DNA of 41,687 bases from Chlamydiae bacterium RIFCSPLOWO2_12_FULL_45_20 (GTDB lineage Bacteria; Chlamydiota; Chlamydiia; Chlamydiales; SM23-39): contig MGMD01000025.1 in the NCBI GenBank assembly GCA_001796285.1, forward strand, positions 1 through 41,687. The letters are read 5' to 3'. Position 1 is the stretch's first letter. Each line of letters starts with the position of its first letter. The translations under genes and the position numbers were made by a program. Shown here piece by piece: positions 1-7,615 of the stretch. The notes below the pieces were generated by a model. The model saw nothing but the letters and a program-made list of their open reading frames with translations, was not told the DNA's origin and made no database searches.

Positions 1-92
1 TTGGCGAATCCATTGCCTGTTCATGATACCTGCTCCGTGTAAAAAACGAAACAGCATACTAAATTTTAGACTTATGGGTAACGATCAGGTCC

Positions 93-102
93 AATGAAGA
101 GT
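93..102. repeat. Left target-site duplication of the MITE
   Basis: AATGAAGAGT is repeated directly at 234-243. The two copies touch the outer ends of the 20-bp inverted repeats, which is the arrangement left by transposition. Confidence 0.75.
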
Positions 103-233
103 CAGGACACCTGCAAAGTCGCCTCATGAACCCCTCATCAGCGCTAGAGTCCGCTTAGGCCTGCTCAGCAATTGAGCGCTCCATGAGCGTTATATGGAAA
201 TTCAAATTTTTATGCGACTTTGCAGGTGTCCTG
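103..233. mobile_element. 131-bp MITE-like non-autonomous element
   Basis: The element begins CAGGACACCTGC and ends with the exact reverse complement. The terminal inverted repeats, 103-122 and 214-233, match over 20 bases without a mismatch. The decamer AATGAAGAGT lies directly outside both ends (93-102 and 234-243), as expected of a target-site duplication made on insertion. The interior carries further complementary pieces (CTCATG at 124-129 against CATGAG at 182-187; AGCGCT at 140-145 and 175-180), so the whole element can fold into a long hairpin. It is too short for a transposase, so it must have been moved by one encoded elsewhere. A 10-bp duplication fits families that make 9-12 bp duplications, such as IS4-like elements, but I cannot assign a family. 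I saw no second copy in this window. Confidence 0.8.
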
Positions 234-243
234 AATGAAGAGT
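234..243. repeat. Right target-site duplication of the MITE
   Basis: This is the second copy of AATGAAGAGT, identical to 93-102 and directly abutting the right inverted repeat. Confidence 0.75.
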
Positions 244-332
244 GAGATCGAATAAAGCTGCTAATCAAGGCCGATGCTAGTACATTAATTGTTTTTTAAA
301 TTTCTTGTGTTATATATGTAATTTTCATACAC

Positions 333-338
333 TATTAT
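333..338 (+). promoter_or_regulatory. Possible -10 box for the aminomutase gene
   Basis: TATTAT (333-338) matches the TATAAT consensus at five of six bases and lies in a strongly A+T-rich stretch 28 bases before the ATG. I do not see a good -35 hexamer at 16-18 bases upstream. Chlamydial sigma-66 promoters often have poor -35 boxes, so this stays tentative. Confidence 0.3.
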
Positions 339-365
339 AAACTCACATTACCAACCTAAAATTTG

Positions 366-1973
366 ATGAAAGCAACAGGTAAAAAAACTCTTTTTCTTGA
401 TGGAAGCTCGTTGACAACACTAGGAATAGCCCGCGTTGTGGATGATTACGAAGTGAAAGTTTTCATTTCTGAAGAAACCAAAGAAAAAATTGTCGCTTCG
501 CACGAACTGCTTAAAAAATTTATTGATGATAATCGAGTGATTTATGGCGTCAATACAGGCTTAGGTGGATTTGTCAACTGGCTAGTACCGCTATGCAATG
601 CTCAAGAACTGCAAGAAAATTTGATTTCTTCTGTTGCTACAAACGTAGGGCTTTGTTTTGAAGATCGAATTGTACGAGCTTCCATGTTAGTGCGTTTAAA
701 CTCCTTAGCTCGTGGCACATCAGCTATTTCTATTGAAAATTTCAATAAGTTACTACAAATCTATAACGCAGGTATTGTTCCGCTTGTGCCTTCCAAGGGG
801 TCTTTGGGGGCTAGTGGTGATTTAGGTCCTTTAGGCGCCATAGCACTTGTGGCTATTGGTAAAGGCAAAGCTAAATATCATGGGACAGTTGTTTCGGGAA
901 AACTAGCGCTCAAAAGTGCAGGTATAGAACCGATTAAACTGTCCTTCAAAGAGGGCCTTAGTCTCATTAATGGCACTTCAGTGATGACAGCCCTAGGAGC
1001 GTTACTGATTGAACAAGTCATCGTGCTTGTGAAAAGTTATGACATTATCTCCTGCTTATCTTTCGAAGGTTTAATGGCCAAAAAACAGCCTTTTAATCCT
1101 ATTGTTCATCGTCAGAAACCACATCGAGGGCAACTTCAAACAGCAGAAAATATTTGGACCTTGCTTCGTGACAGCAAAATGATTGTTGATGAAAGGCGGG
1201 TGGAAGAACAATTACAACTTCACCTAAACCAATCTGAGCCATTTTTTTCGCCGATAGCAATAGAAGATGCGTACTCTATTAGATGTACTCCGCAAATATT
1301 AGGCCCTATACGAGACGCTCTTTTGGTAATAAAAAATGTGATTACTAATGAAATTAATTCCAGCAATGATAATCCTTTGGTGCTGCCTGATCAAAAGGAT
1401 GTATTTCATAACGGGCATTTTCACGGACAGTACATTTCTATGGCGATGGATCAGTTGAGTGTCTGCCTTACGACACTATCAAATTTGTCTGATCGACGGA
1501 TTGATAGGTTTATGGATAAGAACCATAGTAATCAACTTCCACCTTTTCTCTGTAAGGAATCCCCCGGACTAAGATTAGGGCTTATGGGAGGCCAATTTAT
1601 GGCAACCTCTTTAACAGCTGAAAACCGTTCTTTATGTCATCCCGTTTCGATACAGTCTCTTACTTCGACTGGAGATTTTCAAGACCATGTATCTATGGGT
1701 TTAGTTGCAGCAAGGAGAGCCGAAGAAATTTACCATAATACTGCGTATATCCTAGCCTTTGAGCTCCTGTGTGGAGCTCAGTCTGCTGATATTCGTAATC
1801 CTAAGCTTCTAAGCTCGGCGACGAGCCAGGTATATAATTTAGTTAGAAAGGAAGTGCCTTATTTATCTTCGGATGTTTCCTTGACCGAATATTTGGAAAT
1901 TTTAGCAAAGTTAATAAAGTCTGGTGCATTGGTAAAGCTGGTAGAGCCGCTGTCTGGAGAGATTTATATTTAA
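366..1973 (+). CDS. MIO-dependent aromatic amino acid 2,3-aminomutase / ammonia-lyase
   Basis: This 535-residue protein belongs to the histidine/phenylalanine/tyrosine ammonia-lyase superfamily, whose members use a 4-methylideneimidazol-5-one (MIO) group to move or remove an alpha-amino group. The MIO-forming Ala-Ser-Gly lies at residues 149-151 (SLGASGDLGPLG), and the catalytic Tyr is residue 60 (YGVNTGLGGF). Several stretches recall beta-amino-acid-forming aminomutases such as AdmH, CmdF and SgcC4 rather than true histidine ammonia-lyase: GGFVNWLVP after the Tyr, LISSVATNVG, FHNGHFHGQY, RRIDRFMDK and STGDFQDHVSM. The His expected in HAL after the Tyr loop is Val here, and the HAL glutamate in QEDHVSM is Gln. 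Substrate (Tyr, Phe or His) and outcome (mutase or lyase) are inferred, not proven. The ATG at 366 is preferred over a TTG just upstream; there is no clear Shine-Dalgarno site. The adenylation gene follows after 33 bases, suggesting one transcript. Confidence 0.88.
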   Translation: MKATGKKTLFLDGSSLTTLGIARVVDDYEVKVFISEETKEKIVASHELLKKFIDDNRVIYGVNTGLGGFVNWLVPLCNAQELQENLISSVATNVGLCFEDRIVRASMLVRLNSLARGTSAISIENFNKLLQIYNAGIVPLVPSKGSLGASGDLGPLGAIALVAIGKGKAKYHGTVVSGKLALKSAGIEPIKLSFKEGLSLINGTSVMTALGALLIEQVIVLVKSYDIISCLSFEGLMAKKQPFNPIVHRQKPHRGQLQTAENIWTLLRDSKMIVDERRVEEQLQLHLNQSEPFFSPIAIEDAYSIRCTPQILGPIRDALLVIKNVITNEINSSNDNPLVLPDQKDVFHNGHFHGQYISMAMDQLSVCLTTLSNLSDRRIDRFMDKNHSNQLPPFLCKESPGLRLGLMGGQFMATSLTAENRSLCHPVSIQSLTSTGDFQDHVSMGLVAARRAEEIYHNTAYILAFELLCGAQSADIRNPKLLSSATSQVYNLVRKEVPYLSSDVSLTEYLEILAKLIKSGALVKLVEPLSGEIYI

Positions 1974-2006
1974 ACTCGTAATTTTTTGAAATAGATAGAG
2001 AAAAAA

Positions 2007-3503
2007 GTGTCTTTGAATGCGAATACAGTTTTAGATTTTTTTGACGACACTGTAAGAAAATATTCTGGTAATAATGCAATCACATTTAATAGTGATATAA
2101 TCACATACTCAGAGTTAGACGAGTTGTCTGACAGATTTGCTAGTGGGATCATTAGCAAATGTGTACCAGTAGGTAGTATAATCGCTTTGGGACTTTATAA
2201 TGACATAGATCTTATACCTGCTGTACTAGCCATTTGGAAGGCAAATTGCATCTATCTTCCTATTGATCCGAATTACCCGTTGGATCGAATAGAAATGATG
2301 CTGAAAGAGGCATGCCCAGGGTTATTAATTACTAAGACAGAATTGCAATCTAAATTTTCTTTCTTTAAAGGTCCAACCTATTGCATTGATGAAAAAAACA
2401 GAGTCCCAAACATTGAGCTAAGACAGCCCAAGCCGGGTGACTTTGCCTATTTGATGTATACATCTGGATCTACAGGGGAGCCAAAGGGAATTATTGTCGA
2501 GCATGCTGCTTTGAAGCATGCTGCAGTAGCATATAACGAGCTCCATCATGAGAGGCATATCGCATTAGTTTCTGGAAGTATCAGTTTTGATCCGCATCTT
2601 TTGGTCGTCGTTTCTTCTTTAGCAAAAGGAGGGACGCTTTGCTTGTATGATAACAGAGATGGAATTGACACAACTAGAGCTCAAGAAATTGTAGGTTTGA
2701 TAAAAAAAAATTCCGTCAGCTTTATTCTGTCTACGCCGTCTTTTTACTCAAGGTTGATGCAACAGGATGAGACCCTTGTTTCTCTTAGAAACGTTGATCT
2801 TTGTGGCGAAGATATTTCGAGAGGCTTAATTGATTTACATGCAAAATTTTCACCAAATGCGACTTTATATAACGCTTATGGTCCTACCGAATACGCAATA
2901 GGAGTTACAGCAGGAATTGTCTACCATCCAAAAGAAAAAAAAATGTCTAGAGTGACTATAGGACAACCATTGTTGTGCAATAAAGTTTATATTCTCGATG
3001 CCCATTTGCGTCGGGTAAAATCTGGAGAGCAAGGGGAAATTTATGTGGGGGGACCTGGACTGGCTGTAGGGTACTTTAAGAAAGCGAAACTTACAGAAGA
3101 AAAATTTCCTCTAGTCGAAGATCTTGAGGATCATCCCATAAGGCTTTACCGTACTGGTGATATTGGGTGTTTTTTGCCCACTGGAGAAATTGTATTTATA
3201 GGTAGAGCAGACTTACAGGTGAAAATTAATGGTCATAGAGTTGAGCTGGAAGAAGTTGAGGGATTCATTGGTAGGTACCCACAAATTGAAAAAGTGGTCG
3301 TCTTGGTTGTTCAGGAAGAAAAAAGTCGCCTGGTCGCTTTTTTTTCTGGGGGAAGACAGGTAACAGACAATGCATTGCGGGAATTTCTTTCTCTCGGGCT
3401 GCCCTCCTATATGATTCCATCTACGTTTATTCAGATTGATGATTGGCCGCTCACGAATAATGGAAAAATCGATAAAAAGGCTTTGGAAAAAAGTGTGTTA
3501 TAG
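2007..3503 (+). CDS. Stand-alone NRPS-type adenylation enzyme
   Basis: This 498-residue protein is a complete AMP-forming adenylation domain of the amino-acid-activating type. It shows A3 (YTSGSTGEPKG, 151-161), A4 (FDPH, 194-197), A5 (NAYGPTE, 289-295), A7 (YRTGD, 381-385), A8 (GRADLQVKINGHRVELEEVE, 399-418) and A10 (NGKIDK, 485-490, with the catalytic Lys487). It ends eight residues after the A10 motif, so it has no carrier (PCP), condensation or thioesterase domain. Aligned by eye to GrsA, the specificity residues read D195, P196, L199, L241, D264, C266, A290, I298, G299 and K487. The Asp at the first position is the usual contact for an amino group. DltA-like D-alanine ligase is an alternative family. 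With the aminomutase upstream, activation of a beta-amino acid, as in the SgcC4/SgcC1 pair of C-1027 biosynthesis, is the natural inference. The start is GTG, 33 bases after the previous stop. Its 3' end overlaps the convergent methyltransferase gene by 6 bases. Confidence 0.88.
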   Translation: MSLNANTVLDFFDDTVRKYSGNNAITFNSDIITYSELDELSDRFASGIISKCVPVGSIIALGLYNDIDLIPAVLAIWKANCIYLPIDPNYPLDRIEMMLKEACPGLLITKTELQSKFSFFKGPTYCIDEKNRVPNIELRQPKPGDFAYLMYTSGSTGEPKGIIVEHAALKHAAVAYNELHHERHIALVSGSISFDPHLLVVVSSLAKGGTLCLYDNRDGIDTTRAQEIVGLIKKNSVSFILSTPSFYSRLMQQDETLVSLRNVDLCGEDISRGLIDLHAKFSPNATLYNAYGPTEYAIGVTAGIVYHPKEKKMSRVTIGQPLLCNKVYILDAHLRRVKSGEQGEIYVGGPGLAVGYFKKAKLTEEKFPLVEDLEDHPIRLYRTGDIGCFLPTGEIVFIGRADLQVKINGHRVELEEVEGFIGRYPQIEKVVVLVVQEEKSRLVAFFSGGRQVTDNALREFLSLGLPSYMIPSTFIQIDDWPLTNNGKIDKKALEKSVL

Positions 3504-4295
3504 ATTCCGGTTCACCTTAGATGCTTTGATCGAAATCGTTTTGTGAGGGATTGCTATATGCGAAGAGCCGTCTTTTTTTCGAAATTTTTTGCTCTCTTCG
3601 GTCAGCTTAATTAAGAAAATCTCTTGTTGATGGGGATTCAAAGGAGCATAGCATGATAACCATCCTAAAACATAATTTTTAAAGTCGAGTGTGTTTTGAT
3701 ACTCAAAAACCACATCTTCAATTTTGAAAACTTCTAATAACAGGTGGTTTTGGGTTAAAATTTCTGAGTACTGGTCTGTAGACAGCATGGTGTTTACGGC
3801 AGAATTTTTATGTAATTCGGGAAAATTTTCTTTTAACACTTTTTCAAAGAGTTGGACATATGGTGTTTCTTTCGAGTAGCTAAATAAAATAAAATGGCCG
3901 CTTGGTTTCAGGAATCGCGAAATGAGTCCCAAGGCTTTGATAGGGTCTCTAATCCACATGAATGCATTTGTACAAAGAATAAGGTCGAAGGTTTCAGGGT
4001 GGAACTTCATGTTTTCAGCTTTCAATTGATGAAACTCTAGGTTATGTAATTCTCTCCCAAGAAACGTTTCGGAGGCTAAAGCAATCATATTTGGGGATGG
4101 GTCAATTCCGACAGACTTCCCAAAAGGAGCTAGTCTGGCAAGTTCTCCAATGATAGTCCCGTGCCCGCAGCCTATATCTAAAATCGATGCTGCAGGAGAT
4201 ATGTTTACGCTTTCTAGTAAGTGATAAGCTTGCAAATATTGCGATTTAGAGTTGTTCTTATAATGACTGGCGTCCAGGTCTATAGTTAGTGTCAT
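3498..4295 (-). CDS. Class I SAM-dependent methyltransferase, small-molecule type
   Basis: This 265-residue protein has the Rossmann-type methyltransferase signature: motif I ILDIGCGHGT at 38-47, the acidic end of strand 2 in GIDPSPNM (Asp65), and a motif IV-like FDLILCTNAFMWI at 103-115. The N-terminal pattern (HYKNNSKSQYLQAYHLLE) resembles the trans-aconitate/juvenile-hormone-acid methyltransferase group, which methylates small carboxylic acids. That likeness is from memory, so the acceptor is unknown. The gene sits between the adenylation and MFS genes, on the strand of the latter. The most economical inference is tailoring of the metabolite made by the island. A purine-rich AGGAAA lies upstream of the ATG. 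The gap to the MFS gene is about 50 bases, so both may share a transcript starting near 5.6 kb. Confidence 0.8.
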   Translation of the reverse strand: MTLTIDLDASHYKNNSKSQYLQAYHLLESVNISPAASILDIGCGHGTIIGELARLAPFGKSVGIDPSPNMIALASETFLGRELHNLEFHQLKAENMKFHPETFDLILCTNAFMWIRDPIKALGLISRFLKPSGHFILFSYSKETPYVQLFEKVLKENFPELHKNSAVNTMLSTDQYSEILTQNHLLLEVFKIEDVVFEYQNTLDFKNYVLGWLSCYAPLNPHQQEIFLIKLTEESKKFRKKDGSSHIAIPHKTISIKASKVNRNL

Positions 4296-4343
4296 TAAAA
4301 AATTGTTTTCCTGTATTTTTTGCTATAAGCATACTAAGCGTTT

Positions 4344-5585
4344 TCATTTGATTTGTAAATGTTTTTTGTCTAGCGTCCTAATTATCGGCAAGTATATCCA
4401 GGAGATCGAAAATGAAATTAAAGAAAATACGACTAAAGCGGAGACAGACCATTGATAATCTGTATAAATCATGACAAAGATGGAGGCTACTAGGAACGCA
4501 GTTGTATCAGCAGATTCGACCAATCCTAAAATTTTTCCTTGATCATGGGTCGATCTTCTTTTTGCCAGAATCGAAAGGAGCGTAGGTGATAGGAATGCAT
4601 TTCCTATGGCATGCAGGGCATAACATATTCCTATTAGCCAGAGTTCTGAATGAATAAATGGCGCAAGAAAAAAGTAAGGTAGGAGTGAAAAGAAAGAAAA
4701 GCAGTAGCCAATAACTATCATGTGTCTATCTCTGATCTTATGGCACGGTCGAATTTGTAGTATGCATATACCCATGAGATAACCAATCATCATTGCCAGG
4801 GTAATGTTTTGGGAAGGGCCTGGGTTGAGGTCTATTTGAGAAATGATGATGCTATACATTGAAATTTCCCAAAAGAGATATGCAGCCAGCCCATACTTTG
4901 TTAGCGGTCTTCTTAGCTCTTGCATCAGTAAGCCGATTTCTCGGGTTCCTAGTCTCCAAAATTTTGAAAAAATGTGCTGAGAGCTCTCTGAGTAGTGAGT
5001 GCGCGCAGTATAGTAAGGCAGGTGCGCAGATTTATCAGAAGAATCTTGAAACGTATGTATGCACAAAAATAAAGATATGAATAAAATAATTGAAGAAATT
5101 GATATATACAATACGTTGTTTGATGAAAATAAATGAATTAATATTAAAGTGGTAAAAGCTAGGGAATAAGTGCTAGATGCTAACGCAAAAGATTTTCTGT
5201 AATTTTTCCCCTGGGTATCAGCGATCGCTGCAAAGGAAATTGGGATTGTATTTCCCCACAGTGCTTTGCCTGCTAGCGAGAAAATTAAGAACAATCCGGA
5301 TAAAAAGTAGTAATGAGTATAGAGAAAGGCGCACAAAAGACAGAATAATGACACGGAGAATGAAAGAATCAAGCTTTTTTTTCTGCCAAGAAAGTCAGAA
5401 AGACCTGATTGAATAGAAGAAAAAAAGACCTGGAGAGCCAAAAATCCAAATAAGAAAGTGGTGGCGATGATACGAGATTGTTGGTCGTTAACGATGACTA
5501 AGATATTTTCACAGATGATATCAGCATAAATAAAAAAACTGACAATCAAAAGTGTGCTGAATCGCGATCTTTTGGTAATAACCAT
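4344..5585 (-). CDS. MFS transporter, drug/metabolite exporter type
   Basis: This 413-residue polytopic protein has about 12 hydrophobic segments, and after the second one the MFS motif A-like sequence GLSDFLGRKKSL. Length and layout fit Bcr/CflA-like H+-antiporters. The ATG at 5585 is chosen because AGGA lies 7 bases ahead of it; the reading frame also extends five codons further to a TTG. It is leftward, ahead of the methyltransferase gene, and is not obviously a close paralog of the two MFS genes at 10764 and 15371. In context the likely job is export of the product of the aminomutase/adenylation genes or self-protection. A nutrient importer is an alternative, since chlamydiae rely heavily on uptake. 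Confidence 0.82.
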   Translation of the reverse strand: MVITKRSRFSTLLIVSFFIYADIICENILVIVNDQQSRIIATTFLFGFLALQVFFSSIQSGLSDFLGRKKSLILSFSVSLFCLLCAFLYTHYYFLSGLFLIFSLAGKALWGNTIPISFAAIADTQGKNYRKSFALASSTYSLAFTTLILIHLFSSNNVLYISISSIILFISLFLCIHTFQDSSDKSAHLPYYTARTHYSESSQHIFSKFWRLGTREIGLLMQELRRPLTKYGLAAYLFWEISMYSIIISQIDLNPGPSQNITLAMMIGYLMGICILQIRPCHKIRDRHMIVIGYCFSFFSLLPYFFLAPFIHSELWLIGICYALHAIGNAFLSPTLLSILAKRRSTHDQGKILGLVESADTTAFLVASIFVMIYTDYQWSVSALVVFSLISFSISWIYLPIIRTLDKKHLQIK

Positions 5586-5791
5586 GCTTGTCCTAAACAA
5601 AACCGAATTTGTGGGTCATACTTCGTTCAAGTCTAGCTAGATGTTTTTTTCACAGCATCTGTATTAGTGCTTTGTTATAGCAAACCCTTTCGTTGGGAGC
5701 TTTCATGTCCTTACACGCCCGTACTTGATTATCCAGATCTGTCCGCAACTCGTCAATACCGCAATGCTTCTCTCAGTGGTTGCCGTAAATT
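5586..5791. promoter_or_regulatory. Divergent intergenic region, MFS gene versus pckG
   Basis: This 206-base gap must hold the leftward promoter for the MFS and methyltransferase genes and the rightward promoter for pckG. I see an 8-bp palindrome CTAGCTAG and T-rich tracts, but no pair of hexamers good enough to name. Short open frames here (for example from 5725) show no recognisable protein. It also marks the boundary between the A+T-rich island and the higher-G+C pckG gene. Confidence 0.4.
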
Positions 5792-7615
5792 ATGGCGTTG
5801 CTCGAGCGGCGGTTAAAGAATTGGCGGAAAACGCCCTTTCAACGTACACTGCTTACCATGGATTATCAACAGTGGATCAAGGACATCGCATTCTTGACAA
5901 AACCAAAGTTCATTCACATTTGCGATGGATCTGACAAAGAGTTCTTCTCCATTGCTCAAGAAATGGTCCAAAAAGGCTCCCTCTTCCCTTTGAAAAAACG
6001 CCCCAATAGTTTCTGGTGCCACTCCCACTCAGACGATGTCGCTCGCGTCGAAGAGCATACTTTCATTTGCTCAAAAAATAGAACCGATGCTGGCCCAACC
6101 AATAACTGGCGAGATCCAAATGAAATGCACGCTCTGCTTCAAAATCTCTTCAATGGTTGCATGGAAGGTCGCACCATGTACGTCATCCCATACTGCATGG
6201 GCCCTCTCGGCTCCAAGCATTCCAAAATTGGTTTCGAAATTACAGACTCTCCCTACGTGGTCCTAAACATGAAACTCATGACCCGTATGGGTCAGCAGGT
6301 TCTACCCTTCCTCAAGGATGAGTTTGTCCCAGGAGTCCACTCCGTAGGCATGCCCCTCAAGGCTGGCGAAAAAGACGTCCGGTGGCCCTGCAATCTGGAA
6401 AATCGCTATATCGCCCATTTTCCTGAAGAACGCTCCATCTGGTCTTACGGAAGCGGGTATGGAGGCAATGCCTTACTCGGCAAAAAATGCCTGGCTCTTC
6501 GCATCGCAAGCGTCATGGCCCGCGATGAAATGTGGCTTGCTGAACACATGCTCATCATGGCTTTAACAAACCCAGAAGGAGAAAAAAAATATATCGCCGC
6601 CGCCTTCCCAAGCGCTTGCGGAAAAACAAATCTCGCCATGTTAACCCCCACCCTCCCAGGCTGGAAAGTCGAATGCGTCGGCGACGATATCGCCTGGATA
6701 AGACCAGGAACCGATGGAAGGCTCTATGCAGTCAACCCCGAAGCAGGCTATTTCGGCGTCGCCCCAGGAACCTCTTACAAAACCAATCCAAATGCCATGA
6801 ACACCATCAGCCACGATACTCTGTTTACCAATGTCGCTTTGACAGATGATGGAGACGTATGGTGGGAAGGTCTCAGCCCAGAACCGCCACAGCCCCTCAC
6901 TTCTTGGCTCGGCACACCGTGGCACCCAGATGATGGACAACCCGCTGCCCACCCCAACGCACGGTTCACTGTCTCAGCAAAACAGTGCCCCATTTATGCA
7001 TCAGAGGCCGATGACCCAAAGGGTGTCCCCATTTCTGCTATCATCTTCGGCGGACGTCGTAATCAAGATGTCCCTCTTATCTTCGAATCATTCAGCTGGC
7101 AGCATGGAGTCTTCTTGGGAGCTAGTATCTCTTCAGAGACCACCGCCGCCGCTAAAGGATCAGTTGGCCAGCTCCGCCATGACCCCTTTGCCATGCTCCC
7201 CTTCTGCGGCTATCACATGGGAGACTATTTCAACCATTGGCTAGAAATGGCAAAACATTGTTTACACCTCCCCAAAATCTACTACGTCAATTGGTTCCGC
7301 AAGGAAAACAATAACTACCTCTGGCCAGGTTTCGGAGAAAATTGCCGCGTTCTCAAATGGATCTTCGAGCGCACTTCTGGTCGTGCACAAGCGCAATCCT
7401 CCCCACTCGGCTACATACCAACGGATCTCGATCTCACAGGCCTCACTGTCGAGCTCAACAAACTCTTCGCAATCAACCCCAACGTCTGGCTCCAAGAAGT
7501 AGCAAAACTCCGAGACTACTTTAAAACATTCGGCGACCCTTTGCCAAAGGGGATCATTGAGGAACTCAATCAGCTGCAAAATAGGCTGGAATCAACGATT
7601 CTTGGTACTTTGTAA
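5792..7615 (+). CDS. pckG: Phosphoenolpyruvate carboxykinase (GTP)
   Basis: This cytosolic enzyme interconverts oxaloacetate + GTP and PEP + GDP + CO2, linking the TCA cycle to gluconeogenesis or amino acid use. The 607-residue sequence has the GTP-PEPCK P-loop FPSACGKTN (272-280) with its hyper-reactive Cys, VGDDIAW just after it, the substrate loop region SVGMPL, and the C-terminal [17 protein letters not shown] and TTAAAKGS blocks. This is the GTP family, not the ATP (pckA-type) family. The start is uncertain: the ATG at 5792 gives a 22-residue lead, while the ATG at 5858 ([11 protein letters not shown]) also fits known chlamydial N-termini. Neither has a good ribosome site. Codon use is clearly more G+C-rich than the flanking genes. 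The 3' end overlaps the convergent protease gene by 50 bases. Confidence 0.95.
   Translation: MALLERRLKNWRKTPFQRTLLTMDYQQWIKDIAFLTKPKFIHICDGSDKEFFSIAQEMVQKGSLFPLKKRPNSFWCHSHSDDVARVEEHTFICSKNRTDAGPTNNWRDPNEMHALLQNLFNGCMEGRTMYVIPYCMGPLGSKHSKIGFEITDSPYVVLNMKLMTRMGQQVLPFLKDEFVPGVHSVGMPLKAGEKDVRWPCNLENRYIAHFPEERSIWSYGSGYGGNALLGKKCLALRIASVMARDEMWLAEHMLIMALTNPEGEKKYIAAAFPSACGKTNLAMLTPTLPGWKVECVGDDIAWIRPGTDGRLYAVNPEAGYFGVAPGTSYKTNPNAMNTISHDTLFTNVALTDDGDVWWEGLSPEPPQPLTSWLGTPWHPDDGQPAAHPNARFTVSAKQCPIYASEADDPKGVPISAIIFGGRRNQDVPLIFESFSWQHGVFLGASISSETTAAAKGSVGQLRHDPFAMLPFCGYHMGDYFNHWLEMAKHCLHLPKIYYVNWFRKENNNYLWPGFGENCRVLKWIFERTSGRAQAQSSPLGYIPTDLDLTGLTVELNKLFAINPNVWLQEVAKLRDYFKTFGDPLPKGIIEELNQLQNRLESTILGTL

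Larger units (their letters stand above)
1..365. other. Gene-free left edge containing a MITE and an AT-rich leader
   Basis: This stretch of about 365 bases has no convincing gene. Bases 1-42 are open in frame 1 and end in TAA, so they could be the 3' tail of an upstream gene, but 14 codons cannot support a call. Bases 93-243 hold the inverted-repeat element and its direct repeats, described separately. Bases 280-360 are very A+T rich and probably contain the promoter of the aminomutase gene. Confidence 0.6.

Noticed and set aside
1843..2158. Two minus-strand frames spanning the aminomutase/adenylation junction
   Set aside because: They overlap two well-supported genes on the plus strand and show no protein-like pattern.
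5586..5791. A second copy of the MITE at the right side of the island
   Set aside because: I looked for CAGGACACC or GGTGTCCTG near the island's right boundary and found none. The island is therefore not shown to be flanked by a pair.
5725..5934. Open frame of 69 codons overlapping the pckG start
   Set aside because: It has no ribosome site and no recognisable pattern, and is mostly inside pckG in another frame.
6445..6952. Long open frames on the opposite strand and other frames within pckG
   Set aside because: They arise from the high G+C codon use of pckG. Their translations are low in recognisable pattern and the pckG frame matches a known family throughout.
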